IMG/VR virus record: IMGVR_UViG_3300030419_007776 | Span: 1 to 46,877 of that record | DNA length: 46,877 nucleotides | Origin: a virus | Reading direction: 5' to 3' (one strand) | Shown: piece after piece, positions 15,014-23,858 of the stretch | Position numbering within the stretch: the stretch's first letter is position 1 | Layout: the number at the start of each line of letters is the position of its first letter | Translations under genes and position numbers: made by a program | Notes under the pieces: generated by a model | Databases searched by the model: none | What the model saw: the letters and a program-made list of their open reading frames with translations, nothing else | What the model was told of the DNA's origin: nothing

Positions 15014-15693
15014 GTGGTTCTTACTTCAAATCTTCACAAGACGCTCGTCAGTTGTTGGGTGAGCACGTTCTGTTTGGTAAGATAAATGTTTATACGATGT
15101 CGCCCTTGCCAGAATATGTGGATTTAGATTATGTGTTGGAGGTCATCGAGGACACTGTGCCGGCGATGTTCTTTCACAACGTAGACTCGATATTTATTGG
15201 CGAGTTTAAAGAGTTCTCAGAAAGAAGTGTGAACGCTTTTTACGCTGATGGTGCTATATTTGTGACGAATAATCAGGACAGTGACGAAGATCTTTTAGAC
15301 GATATTGTTCACGAGGTTGCTCATGCAGTGGAGAAGATTTACCCACAATACATCTACGATGAGTCATTGGAGCATGAATTTCTTTCTAAGAGAAAAAAGC
15401 TGTGGCATAGATTAAAAGCGGAAGACATTGATCTGCATCAAAAACAGGGTGTTGAAAGATTTATGGATCCGGCATATTCAAAAGAATTTGATGATTTTTT
15501 ATATCTAGAGGTAGGATACCCTACGCTCACTAGTTTAACTTTTGATCTGTTTAACTCACCTTACGCAATTACTTCTTTACAAGAATATTGGGCAAATGGT
15601 TTTGAAGCATTCTACACAGGCGATACCCTTCGTATCAAATCTTTGAGCCCAGAAATTTATAAAAAAATCACCGCCCTAGTTGAACTTAACTAG
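15010..15693 (+). CDS. Zinc metallopeptidase-like protein (HEVAH)
   Basis: 227 aa from a GTG start overlapping the upstream stop. DDIVHEVAHAVEKIYP (about 97-112) contains the HExxH zinc site, and SLQEYWANGFEAFYTGD (about 196-212) contains Glu residues at the spacing expected for a third ligand in lethal-factor-type or related metallopeptidases ('E-x-x-A-x-x-F'). This pattern is seen in phage-encoded proteases of uncertain target. It differs from the HELIHH protein at 6691. A role in virion maturation or host protein cleavage is inferred only. Confidence 0.72.
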   Translation: MSGSYFKSSQDARQLLGEHVLFGKINVYTMSPLPEYVDLDYVLEVIEDTVPAMFFHNVDSIFIGEFKEFSERSVNAFYADGAIFVTNNQDSDEDLLDDIVHEVAHAVEKIYPQYIYDESLEHEFLSKRKKLWHRLKAEDIDLHQKQGVERFMDPAYSKEFDDFLYLEVGYPTLTSLTFDLFNSPYAITSLQEYWANGFEAFYTGDTLRIKSLSPEIYKKITALVELN

Positions 15694-15710
15694 AAAAATA
15701 TGAGGCTATC

Positions 15711-16493
15711 ATGGCACACATCTCGTTCAGTGAATTGCAAAATTGGGTTAAGTGCCCAATGTACCACAAAATCACGTACATCGATAAGACCTTCCAGTTC
15801 CAAGGCAATTTGCACACTGCTTTTGGAAAAGCGATGCACCATGTTTGTGAGTTAGAGATAGCAGAAAAAATTTCTCCTTCCTTTGCCCCCACGCTTTTTA
15901 AACAGAAATTTATTGAGGAGGTGGAGAAGTTACCAAATCTGGAAGAGCTGGATCAAGATCTGTTTGAAAAGATGATGCCTCAGGGGGCCATCCTGGCTAC
16001 ACACGCAATACCCGCTCTAAAAAGACATTTTGGCAAGTTCGAGCTTGTTGGTGTTGAAGATATGCTTTATGAGGATATTGAGAGAGACCAACTTGAGATT
16101 GGAGACAAAAAGTTCAAGGGTTTTGTTGACTTGATCATAAAAACAGAAGATGGAAAAACACACATCATAGATTGGAAAACTTGTAGTTGGGGATGGGATG
16201 CTGATAAAAAGTCGGACAAGTTAACAAATTATCAGCTAACATTGTATAAGCACTTCTTTGCAAAAAAACACGGGCTAGAACCAGCCAATATTGAGACACA
16301 CTTTGGCTTGTTGAAGAGAACTGCAAAGAAAGATCACGTAGAGATTTTTAGAGTGACTAGCGGACCAAAAAAAACCAATAATGCACTTAACTTGTTGCAC
16401 AAAGCCCTTTACAATATCGAAAAGAAGAATTTTATTAAAAATAGACTCAGTTGTAAAAGATGTGAGTTATATAAAACAGAATTTTGCACGTAG
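15711..16493 (+). CDS. PD-(D/E)XK nuclease, Cas4/RecB-like with Fe-S cysteines
   Basis: 260 aa. The N-terminus SFSELQNWVKCPMYHKI is typical of RecB/Cas4-family nucleases and supplies one Cys. FKGFVDLIIK (about 138-147) and HIIDWKTCSW give the catalytic Asp and the D/E-x-K. The C-terminus SCKRCELYKTEFC supplies three more Cys, the arrangement that holds a 4Fe-4S cluster in Cas4 and AddB. NYQLTLYKHFF is the conserved QxxxY helix. Such nucleases resect DNA ends in recombination. Its position just before the sugar cluster may be chance. No CRISPR repeats were found nearby. Confidence 0.85.
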   Translation: MAHISFSELQNWVKCPMYHKITYIDKTFQFQGNLHTAFGKAMHHVCELEIAEKISPSFAPTLFKQKFIEEVEKLPNLEELDQDLFEKMMPQGAILATHAIPALKRHFGKFELVGVEDMLYEDIERDQLEIGDKKFKGFVDLIIKTEDGKTHIIDWKTCSWGWDADKKSDKLTNYQLTLYKHFFAKKHGLEPANIETHFGLLKRTAKKDHVEIFRVTSGPKKTNNALNLLHKALYNIEKKNFIKNRLSCKRCELYKTEFCT

Positions 16494-16500
16494 GTGATTT

Positions 16501-17772
16501 ATGACAAAAAAGATTAAGGTCCTGACTCTTTCGGACCACCCCCTCTCCCCTTCTGGTGTTGGTATTCAAACAAGATATATGATTGAGGGCCTGTTACAGA
16601 CAGGCAAGTTTGAGGTTGCGTCATTTGGAGGCGCAATTAAACATCAGAGCTATGAACCTACAAGGGTTGACGAATATGGAGATGCATGGACCATCTATCC
16701 TGTTGATGGTTACGGCACTCAGGATTCAATTAGGTCTATTATTCGCAATGAAAGGCCTGACATTCTATGGTTTATGACTGATCCTCGATTTTACGGTTGG
16801 CTTTGGCAGATGGAAGACGAGGTCCGCCCCTTAATGCCAATGGTGTATTACCATGTGTGGGATAACTTCCCAGCTCCAAAATTCAATGGCATGTGGTATG
16901 ACTCAACTGACACAATAGTTACTATTTCCAAAGTTACTGATCAGGTAGTAAACACGGTGACGGATACACCAGATGTCATTTATCATCCGCACGCTGTCCC
17001 TGGCGAAATATTTAAAAAGCTGCCAGAAAAAGATGTATTAGAATTTAAATCAAAGAGTTTTGAAAATTCACCGTTTGGCGATGCAAGCGATAAGACAGTG
17101 TTTTTCTGGAACAATCGAAATGCAAGGAGAAAACAGAGCGGCACCTTGATCTTTTGGTTTAAAGAATTTCTTGACAGGGTTGGACATGATAAGGCTATGC
17201 TAATCATGCATACTGATGCCAAAGATATGCACGGCCAAGACTTGGAAACTATTATAAAGGAATTGCAATTAGATTCGGGGCAGGTTTTAATTTCGAGAGA
17301 AAAGTTGCCGCTCGAAGGTATGTCTATGATGTACAACATGGCTGATTGTACTATTAATATTTCTGATGCAGAGGGTTTTGGATTATCCACGCTGGAATCT
17401 CTTTCGTGCGAAACGCCAATTATCGTCAACATGACTGGTGGCCTCCAAGAACAAGTTACCGATGGAGAGAACTGGTTTGGTTTTGGGGTTGAGCCTTGTG
17501 CAAAGGCTATAATCGGATCGCAAGACATTCCATACATCTATGAGGATCGATTGAATAAAGAACAATTTGTGGACGCCATGGTGAAGTTCCATAACTTGTC
17601 AAAAGAAGAGCGCGCTGCTCTCGGGGCAGCAGGTCGCGAACATGTTTTAAAAAATTATAATTTTGAAAACTATAAGAGTAGGTGGGTAGAGATCCTGACC
17701 GATGTTCATGAGAAGCACGGTTCTTGGGACACCCGCAAGAACTACAAAGCTTGGAGAAACGAACAACTATGA
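16501..17772 (+). CDS. Glycosyltransferase, GT4-like (GT-B fold)
   Basis: 423 aa, first gene of the sugar cluster. The N-terminus shows SDHPLSPSGVGIQTRYM, a GT4-type donor/acceptor loop after a beta strand. The C-terminal half has DAEGFGLSTLESLSCETPII (about 290-309) with the EX7E motif that binds the sugar nucleotide in retaining GT4 enzymes, then NMTGGLQEQV. It transfers a sugar from an NDP-sugar to an unknown acceptor in the cytoplasm. AGGTGA lies before the ATG. It overlaps the next GT gene by ATGA, so the two are coupled. Confidence 0.88.
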   Translation: MTKKIKVLTLSDHPLSPSGVGIQTRYMIEGLLQTGKFEVASFGGAIKHQSYEPTRVDEYGDAWTIYPVDGYGTQDSIRSIIRNERPDILWFMTDPRFYGWLWQMEDEVRPLMPMVYYHVWDNFPAPKFNGMWYDSTDTIVTISKVTDQVVNTVTDTPDVIYHPHAVPGEIFKKLPEKDVLEFKSKSFENSPFGDASDKTVFFWNNRNARRKQSGTLIFWFKEFLDRVGHDKAMLIMHTDAKDMHGQDLETIIKELQLDSGQVLISREKLPLEGMSMMYNMADCTINISDAEGFGLSTLESLSCETPIIVNMTGGLQEQVTDGENWFGFGVEPCAKAIIGSQDIPYIYEDRLNKEQFVDAMVKFHNLSKEERAALGAAGREHVLKNYNFENYKSRWVEILTDVHEKHGSWDTRKNYKAWRNEQL

Positions 17773-19040
17773 GACAAAAAATAATTGTCAGAGCACCTAT
17801 TTTAAGTCAGAGTGGATATGGAGAGCACGCAAGGTTTGTGCTGCGCGCCCTGAAAACCAGAGAAGACATTTTTGATTTATATATAGACAATCTACACTGG
17901 GGCCAAACAAGTTGGCTTTGGGAAGATGATGATGAAAGACAATGGATTGATCAGCTGTTGATGAAGACCATTGAATATGCTCAATCTGGTGGTACTTTTG
18001 ATGTCTCTTTACAGGTCACCATTCCAAACGAGTGGCAAAAGATGGCACCAGTCAATATTGGATGCACAGCGGGCATTGAAACAACAAAAATAAGCAGCAA
18101 GTGGGTTGAAAGTAGTTATTTAATGGATAAAATCATTGTTGTTTCTGATTTTGCACGCCAAGGGTTTGTCAATACCGTGTATGAGTTTATAAATCAAAAA
18201 ACGAATGAGCGGGGCACAATTAAAGCGAAAGAGCCAGTTGAAGTTGTGAACTTCTGCTTTAACGAAATTTCACCCAAGCCAATTGAGCTGGATTTAAAAC
18301 ACGATTTTAATTTTCTTGCGGTAGCTCAATTTAGCCCTCGCAAAAATATGGAAAATACTCTTCGATGGTTTTTAGAGGAGTTCTTTGACCAAGAAGTGGG
18401 CTTGATCATAAAAGCTAGTATAGCAAATAATTCACATGCTGATTTTGTCCATACGAAAGGTATGATTAGGAATCTTTTAAAAGACCCTGCGTACGTCGAT
18501 AGGGTTTGCTCTGTGCACTTGATTCACGGATACCTGTCGGAAGAGGAAATGGCTGGTCTTTATTCCCATGACAAAGTTAAGGCTTTGATCAACATTTCTC
18601 ATGGCGAAGGCTTTGGTCTTCCTATTTTTAAGGCAGCAGCTCATGGAAAGCCAATTGTCACTGTGCCCTGGGGCGGCCAAACAGATTTCTTGTATGTACC
18701 AGAAAAGGTTAAAGGCTCGAAGAAAAGGAAGCTGATGCCCAAGTTTGCGCCCGTAAATTATACAATCCAGCAAGTTCAGAAAGAAGCAGTGTGGAAGGAT
18801 GTGCTGGTTGAAGATTCGCAATGGGCTTTTGCTGATCAAGGGAGTTTTAAGATGACCTTGAGAGATGTGTACAAAAAGTACGCAGTGTACCAGAGAAGAG
18901 CCACAGATCTCCAAAAATACATAAGGAACAAGTTTACACCAGAAAACCAATACAAGCAATTTACAGACATTGTCGCTGATGGGTTAAACATTGTTGCTGA
19001 TACAGAAGTTGATGAGATGTTTTCTAAACTATTCAAGTAA
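17769..19040 (+). CDS. Glycosyltransferase, GT4-like with altered EX7E
   Basis: 423 aa from the ATG at 17769; the reading frame stays open upstream, but inside the previous gene. RAPILSQSGYGEHARFVLRA at the start and NFLAVAQFSPRKNMENTLR in the middle are typical of GT4. The donor-site motif reads GEGFGLPIFKAAAHGKPIV, where Lys replaces the second Glu of EX7E. A charged insert (KVKGSKKRKLMPK) lies about 320-335. The substitution may alter donor choice or activity. Similar in size and placement to the preceding GT, but by eye the sequences are only distantly related. Confidence 0.82.
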   Translation: MRQKIIVRAPILSQSGYGEHARFVLRALKTREDIFDLYIDNLHWGQTSWLWEDDDERQWIDQLLMKTIEYAQSGGTFDVSLQVTIPNEWQKMAPVNIGCTAGIETTKISSKWVESSYLMDKIIVVSDFARQGFVNTVYEFINQKTNERGTIKAKEPVEVVNFCFNEISPKPIELDLKHDFNFLAVAQFSPRKNMENTLRWFLEEFFDQEVGLIIKASIANNSHADFVHTKGMIRNLLKDPAYVDRVCSVHLIHGYLSEEEMAGLYSHDKVKALINISHGEGFGLPIFKAAAHGKPIVTVPWGGQTDFLYVPEKVKGSKKRKLMPKFAPVNYTIQQVQKEAVWKDVLVEDSQWAFADQGSFKMTLRDVYKKYAVYQRRATDLQKYIRNKFTPENQYKQFTDIVADGLNIVADTEVDEMFSKLFK

Positions 19041-19042
19041 GC

Positions 19043-20689
19043 ATGTTTGTTTTTGTTGCAGATCTTTTTAAAGAACATTATGTTGGTGGGGCAGAGTTAA
19101 CCTTCGACTGTTTGATTGACTCGGTGCGTCTGCCCTCACAGAAAGGCATGAGCAGTCAAATATCCGTTGCCACAATGGAACAACACAAGGATAAGTTCTG
19201 GGTGTTTGGCAATTACGCACAACTGCCAGCAAATTGCATGATGTATGCAATAAAAAACTTAAATTATTGCGTTGTTGAATTTGATTACAAATACTGTAAG
19301 TATAGAACTGAACACTTGCATCTTAAAAATGAAGGACCTTGTGATTGTGCTGAAAAACCAATTGGAAAATTGGTTGCAATGTTCATGGCAAAGGCAAAAA
19401 AAACGTTTTGGATGTCCCAAGGTCAGCTTGATACTTGGTGTGGTCACTATTCTCTTCTATCAAACAATGCTGTGGTGTTGAGTTCTGCCTTTTCTGATGA
19501 AAGTTTGCAATACATCTCGTCTTTGGATAAGTCTAGTAAGAATAACAAATGGGTTATTTTAGGTTCAAATTCTTGGATTAAAGGCAAGGAAGACGCAATT
19601 AAGTATGCAGAGGACAATAATCTTGAATACGAAGTTTTGTGGGGCTTGGACTATAAACAGTTTCTTTCAAAATTAGCACAAAGTCGTGGATTAATTCATC
19701 TTCCACGGGGCTATGATACTTGCCCACGAATGGTTATCGAGGCTAAACTTCTAGGTTGTGAACTTATATTGAACGAGTTCGTGCAGCATAAAGATGAGAA
19801 CTGGTTTAATCAACCAGTTGAAGAAATTTACAAATATTTGATGGATAGACCCTCTGTTTTTCAAGAACAGCTGCTGTCGATAGCTGAAACTGGTCTTCCA
19901 CCTGTGTCTGAAAAACAACGAGAAGAAAAGCATTTTTCTATAATCATACCGTCTTACAATTGCGAATCATGGGTTGACCCATTGGTTGACTCTGTGCTCG
20001 GTCAAGATTATGAAAATTATGATGTGTATTTTGTAGATGATGCCTCTACGGATGCAACACAACAAAAAGTGTTGATGAAGTTGAACCAATATCCGCAACA
20101 CCTAAAAGAAAAATTTAATTTTCATAGAAATGAAGATAACAAGAAGGCATTGTATAATATTTGCTCTTCAATAGAAAAAACAAGAGAAGATACAATTGTT
20201 ATTTTGTTGGACGGGGACGATCTGTTTTCCTCTAAAAATGTATTAAGTTATTTAAACGAGGTTTATTCAAAAGAGGATATTTGGCTAACAACGGGGTCTT
20301 ACGTTGAAACAGGGACGGGGCGAGTTGTTAAGTCTATGGAACTACCCCAGGAAGCGTGGCGCCTGGGTGTAAGAAAGTTTCGAGAACCAGCTGGTCATCC
20401 AAATGTCTTTTCACACTTGCGTACATTTAAGAAGAAACTGTATCAGAAAATTAATCCTGAGGATCTTTTAGATAAAAATGGTCAGCATTATAGGTGCACT
20501 TTTGATAGAGCCTTGATGTATCCAATGATTGAGATGGCTGGACCAGAACATCACAAGGTTATCAAAAAAATTCTTTATGTATACAATAGGCAAAATCCGC
20601 TTGCTGTTGATAGAGTGGATCGAACAGATCAGCTTAGGATCGAGCAACATTTAAGAAGTCAGCAGCCTTATGATAGAATACAATTATGA
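19043..20689 (+). CDS. Two-domain glycosyltransferase (GT-B-like plus GT2)
   Basis: 548 aa. The N-terminal 290 residues resemble the core of a GT-B enzyme: a mid-region WVILGSNSWIKGKEDAI and GYDTCPRMVIEAKLLGCE, which has the shape of a GT4 donor site. From about residue 300 a GT2 domain starts (FSIIIPSYNCESWVDPLV), with VYFVDDASTDATQQK and VILLDGDDLF giving the acidic donor/metal motif. Two different transferase folds in one chain suggest sequential addition of two sugars. The C-terminal part has a WRLGVRKFREPAGHP loop where acceptor residues would lie. It starts 2 bases after the previous stop. Confidence 0.82.
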   Translation: MFVFVADLFKEHYVGGAELTFDCLIDSVRLPSQKGMSSQISVATMEQHKDKFWVFGNYAQLPANCMMYAIKNLNYCVVEFDYKYCKYRTEHLHLKNEGPCDCAEKPIGKLVAMFMAKAKKTFWMSQGQLDTWCGHYSLLSNNAVVLSSAFSDESLQYISSLDKSSKNNKWVILGSNSWIKGKEDAIKYAEDNNLEYEVLWGLDYKQFLSKLAQSRGLIHLPRGYDTCPRMVIEAKLLGCELILNEFVQHKDENWFNQPVEEIYKYLMDRPSVFQEQLLSIAETGLPPVSEKQREEKHFSIIIPSYNCESWVDPLVDSVLGQDYENYDVYFVDDASTDATQQKVLMKLNQYPQHLKEKFNFHRNEDNKKALYNICSSIEKTREDTIVILLDGDDLFSSKNVLSYLNEVYSKEDIWLTTGSYVETGTGRVVKSMELPQEAWRLGVRKFREPAGHPNVFSHLRTFKKKLYQKINPEDLLDKNGQHYRCTFDRALMYPMIEMAGPEHHKVIKKILYVYNRQNPLAVDRVDRTDQLRIEQHLRSQQPYDRIQL

Positions 20690-21585
20690 ATATTTGGTTT
20701 GAAAACGCTAATCTTAGCAGCAATAGCGGACCAAATTCATTTGCACAAAAGTTGACTAACGCACTTGGAAGGCGAGGCGTTCTTGTAAACCAAAGCACTT
20801 ATGACGTATCGCTTTGTTTTATTGAATCTTATAGGAAAGATATACATAATTTACCAACAGTGCAGCGCCTTGACGGAATATATTTCAACACAGCGCAAAA
20901 CTATGACCTGTTAAATTCAAATATTTTTAGGACATACAAGCAATCGGACGCCGTGGTGTTTCAAACTGACTTTAACCAAAGACTAATCACCAGATGGTTT
21001 GGTCCGCACAAGAATAGCACAGTGATTCGCAACGGTGCAGATCTAGAACTTATAAATTCTGTAACACCCTCTAACGATGAGCTGTTAGAACAATATGATA
21101 ACATATGGTGCTGTGCTGCAAGTTGGAGGCCGCACAAGAGATTAAGAGATAACATAAAATATTTTCTTGAGCACTCTGGGCCAAAAGATGTTCTTTTCAT
21201 AGCAGGGGACAAACAGAAAGAAAAAATCCCAGACGATAGTAAAGTCAAATACTTGGGTGTTCTGTCAACACAGCAACTGATTTCTCTTTACAAAACTTCA
21301 ACTTATTTTGTTCATTTGGCGTGGTTAGATCATTGTCCAAATGTTGTCGTAGATGCTCGTGCAGCAGGGTGTAAAATTATTTGTACTAATTCTGGTGGCA
21401 CCAAAGAGATCGCCGGCCCGGATGCGGTCATTATAGAACAAGAAGAGTGGGATTATGAGCCGGTAGAATTGTGGAGACCTCCTCCTTTGGATTTTTCAAA
21501 AAAAACCGTAAACACATATGATAGTGAATATGACATGGAAATTATTGCATCCAAGTATTATAACTTTCTACAAAAGGTAATCTAG
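20686..21585 (+). CDS. Glycosyltransferase, GT4-like
   Basis: 299 aa, a compact GT-B protein that starts by ATGA overlap with the previous gene. FENANLSSNSGPNSFAQKL at the start is a common GT4 N-terminal loop. VIRNGADLELIN and WCCAASWRPHKRL mark the interdomain and second Rossmann regions. The donor motif is LDHCPNVVVDARAAGCKIIC with Asp in place of the second Glu, then TNSGGTKEIAG. This resembles other short GTs in phage and capsule clusters. Donor and acceptor unknown. Confidence 0.82.
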   Translation: MNIWFENANLSSNSGPNSFAQKLTNALGRRGVLVNQSTYDVSLCFIESYRKDIHNLPTVQRLDGIYFNTAQNYDLLNSNIFRTYKQSDAVVFQTDFNQRLITRWFGPHKNSTVIRNGADLELINSVTPSNDELLEQYDNIWCCAASWRPHKRLRDNIKYFLEHSGPKDVLFIAGDKQKEKIPDDSKVKYLGVLSTQQLISLYKTSTYFVHLAWLDHCPNVVVDARAAGCKIICTNSGGTKEIAGPDAVIIEQEEWDYEPVELWRPPPLDFSKKTVNTYDSEYDMEIIASKYYNFLQKVI

Positions 21586-21586
21586 T

Positions 21587-22234
21587 ATGGCAATCAAAGT
21601 AAATTATTTTGATCTTGGGTTATATAAAGGCACAGAGCTGTGGTGGATCGTTAGGGATATATTTCCAAGATTAAAGATTAAGGATTACGATGCCTATGGT
21701 TTTGAAGCTTGCGCGAAGTATGCTAATGAATTGAAGCGTCAATTCGCAGACAACCAGAAGGTCAACATACTCAACAGAGCGATAAGCAAAAATGGTCAAG
21801 ATATTAAATTATATCATGCCACCAATAATGTTGGCCACTCTATTTTTAATACGAAAAAAAACGTAGACAAAGATAGCTATGAAATTGTTAAAGGTGTAAA
21901 ATTTTCTGATTGGGTCCTAAACAACGTTGATGATTTTAAGTCATCCTTTAACATATTAAAAGTTAATATTGAAGGCGCTGAGTGGCATCTTTTTAATGAT
22001 CTTTGTGAAACGGGCCTAAACGAGTATATTCATATTTTTTGCGGACAGGGACACGATGTTGAAAAGGTTGGCGAACTTCAAGACAAGATCAAAGAGTATT
22101 ACAATCTTATAGAAAAAAACAATATTAAGTTATATCGCTTTACGGAGTGGAAAGCTCACAAGAATAACTTAACAGATGCAGTGATAAAGCAAAAAATAGT
22201 AGAGTTTTATAAAAACAATTATGAAAACATATGA
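21587..22234 (+). CDS. FkbM-family methyltransferase
   Basis: 215 aa. VNYFDLGLYKGTELWWIV (residues 5-22) is the SAM-binding start. YDAYGFEACAKYANEL supplies the acidic residue after strand 2, ILNRAISKNGQDIKLY follows, and FNILKVNIEGAEWHLFNDL (about 124-142) is the FkbM 'K-x-D/N-x-E-G' signature. Family members O-methylate sugars on polysaccharides or polyketides. In this context a methylated sugar is likely. It overlaps the next methyltransferase gene by 14 bases. Confidence 0.85.
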   Translation: MAIKVNYFDLGLYKGTELWWIVRDIFPRLKIKDYDAYGFEACAKYANELKRQFADNQKVNILNRAISKNGQDIKLYHATNNVGHSIFNTKKNVDKDSYEIVKGVKFSDWVLNNVDDFKSSFNILKVNIEGAEWHLFNDLCETGLNEYIHIFCGQGHDVEKVGELQDKIKEYYNLIEKNNIKLYRFTEWKAHKNNLTDAVIKQKIVEFYKNNYENI

Positions 22235-22943
22235 TTTAAAAACTTTTTTCGACCTTATAAACTACGACTGGAAAAAGGATGTGACCGAGTTAAGGGAGAT
22301 TTGTCGTTTGACAAAGACAAGAGTTAAGAATCCTCCACCTGATGAGTTCCTCTTATCTGGTACGGAGCAGACTTTTTTAATAAAAGCCGTGGCTGAATGG
22401 CTTGCCGCAGAAAGATTTTTTGAAATTGGAACTGGTCGAGGGACTGCTAGTTATGCTGTTTCTCTTCTGGAGAGTGTAAAAAATATTACCACGCTAGATA
22501 TTGTGCCCATTGAACAAAAAATGAACACAGCAATAGCACACAGGCCTGCTGTCGTGTCAAACCTGGATATTTTTAATCTTGTACCCTGGGATTGTAAAAC
22601 AAAAATAGATTTTAAGTTGCGTAAAGATTTTTTGCCCATCAAAACAGACAGTCTTACAGAGGAAAACAAATTTGATTTTTGTTTTATCGACGGAGATCAC
22701 ACAGATAAAAGAACAATTGTAGAAGATTTTGTCAATTGTACTAGGGTGGTAAAGCAGGATGGTGTGATTTTGTGGGATGACTATGGACAGCCACAATTTA
22801 GAGTTAAAGAGGTGGTTGATAGGGTGCTAGAAAGTGACAGTTCTTGGAATGCATTACTGGTGGAGCAGCGCGGCCATCTTTTTGGCAAAACAGGCGAAAA
22901 AGACGTTGGTGTTGTTGTGATGAGTAAGAGAAGGTTGCCATGA
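22221..22943 (+). CDS. Class I SAM-dependent methyltransferase
   Basis: 240 aa. FFEIGTGRGTASYAVSLL (about 67-84) is the SAM-binding glycine loop, NITTLDIVPI supplies the acidic end of strand 2, and FDFCFIDGDHTDKRTIVEDF plus VILWDDYGQPQF form the cap of the Methyltransf_24-type fold with putative metal and catalytic residues. The protein at 32869 shares this arrangement. The substrate is probably a sugar or a sugar-linked group, given the neighbours. The next GT overlaps by ATGA. Confidence 0.82.
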   Translation: MKTYDLKTFFDLINYDWKKDVTELREICRLTKTRVKNPPPDEFLLSGTEQTFLIKAVAEWLAAERFFEIGTGRGTASYAVSLLESVKNITTLDIVPIEQKMNTAIAHRPAVVSNLDIFNLVPWDCKTKIDFKLRKDFLPIKTDSLTEENKFDFCFIDGDHTDKRTIVEDFVNCTRVVKQDGVILWDDYGQPQFRVKEVVDRVLESDSSWNALLVEQRGHLFGKTGEKDVGVVVMSKRRLP

Positions 22944-23857
22944 AGGTTTTCGTTTTAACTGCTGGTGAAAATTGGATCTGTGAAAGGTTTTCTACTGAGT
23001 GGTCCAACAATAATCAACAAATCTACACTAGCGATATTAACGAAGCGGACACTTTGTGGCTGCTTAGCCCTTGGGTGTGGAAAAGAGTGCCCGCTCAAAT
23101 ATTGAGATCTAAGAAGGTCGTGGCCACAATACATCACATTGTAAAAGAGAAGTTTTCGCGCTCTTCTTTGCGTGAGTTTTTAGAGCGAGATAAATTTGTC
23201 GATACATATCACGTTACTACTACTGAAACTTGGAACCTAGTTTCACAAATGACAGAAAAGCCTGTTTGCATAGTGCCTTTTTGGGCAAATCAACAATTGT
23301 GGACGGACAATTCAGACAAGCCCACAATAAGACAAAAATACGGAATACCAGAAAATAAGTTTGTAATTGGATCCTTCCAGCGAGACACGGAAGGCCATGA
23401 TTTAAAAAGCCCAAAGCTTGAAAAAGGGCCAGATATTTTTTGTGATATTGTTCAGGACCTGCACAATCAGAGGGATGATGTGTTTGTTGTTTTAGCTGGT
23501 TGGCGCAGGCAGTATGTTGTAGACAGACTTAGCAAAGCCGGGGTTGCTCACAAATATTTTGAACTGCCTCCATTTGATGTTTTGAATAATCTTTATAACT
23601 GTTTAGATTTATATATTGTCTCTTCTCGAACGGAAGGCGGCCCACAAGCCATTGTGGAGTGTGCACTAACAAAAACTCCTATCGTATCCACAAAGGTTGG
23701 CGTTGCACCACTGATACTGGCCAACGAAAGTTTGTACGAAGACGCGGCATCTTTTGTCAAGGCTAGGCCGAATGTTGAACACGCTAGTCAAAGCGTGCAG
23801 CAGTTTACAATCCCTCATTGGTTTGATCAATTTAATAAGATTTTTAATATGAGCTAG
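22940..23857 (+). CDS. Glycosyltransferase, GT4-like
   Basis: 305 aa. A short N-terminal domain (VFVLTAGENWICERFSTEW) is followed by VATIHHIVKEK and FVIGSFQRDTEGHDLK. The donor-site motif RTEGGPQAIVECALTKTPIV fits EX7E exactly, and TKVGVAPLIL follows. It belongs to the retaining GT4 group. AGAAGG precedes the start. It lies between methyltransferase and glycosyltransferase genes in one continuous run. Specificity cannot be read from sequence. Confidence 0.85.
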   Translation: MKVFVLTAGENWICERFSTEWSNNNQQIYTSDINEADTLWLLSPWVWKRVPAQILRSKKVVATIHHIVKEKFSRSSLREFLERDKFVDTYHVTTTETWNLVSQMTEKPVCIVPFWANQQLWTDNSDKPTIRQKYGIPENKFVIGSFQRDTEGHDLKSPKLEKGPDIFCDIVQDLHNQRDDVFVVLAGWRRQYVVDRLSKAGVAHKYFELPPFDVLNNLYNCLDLYIVSSRTEGGPQAIVECALTKTPIVSTKVGVAPLILANESLYEDAASFVKARPNVEHASQSVQQFTIPHWFDQFNKIFNMS

Positions 23858-23858
23858 T

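Noticed and set aside
15711-16493. Cas4 of a CRISPR system
   Set aside because: The Fe-S nuclease resembles Cas4, but no repeat array and no cas1 or cas2 genes are in the window; such nucleases are common in phages on their own.
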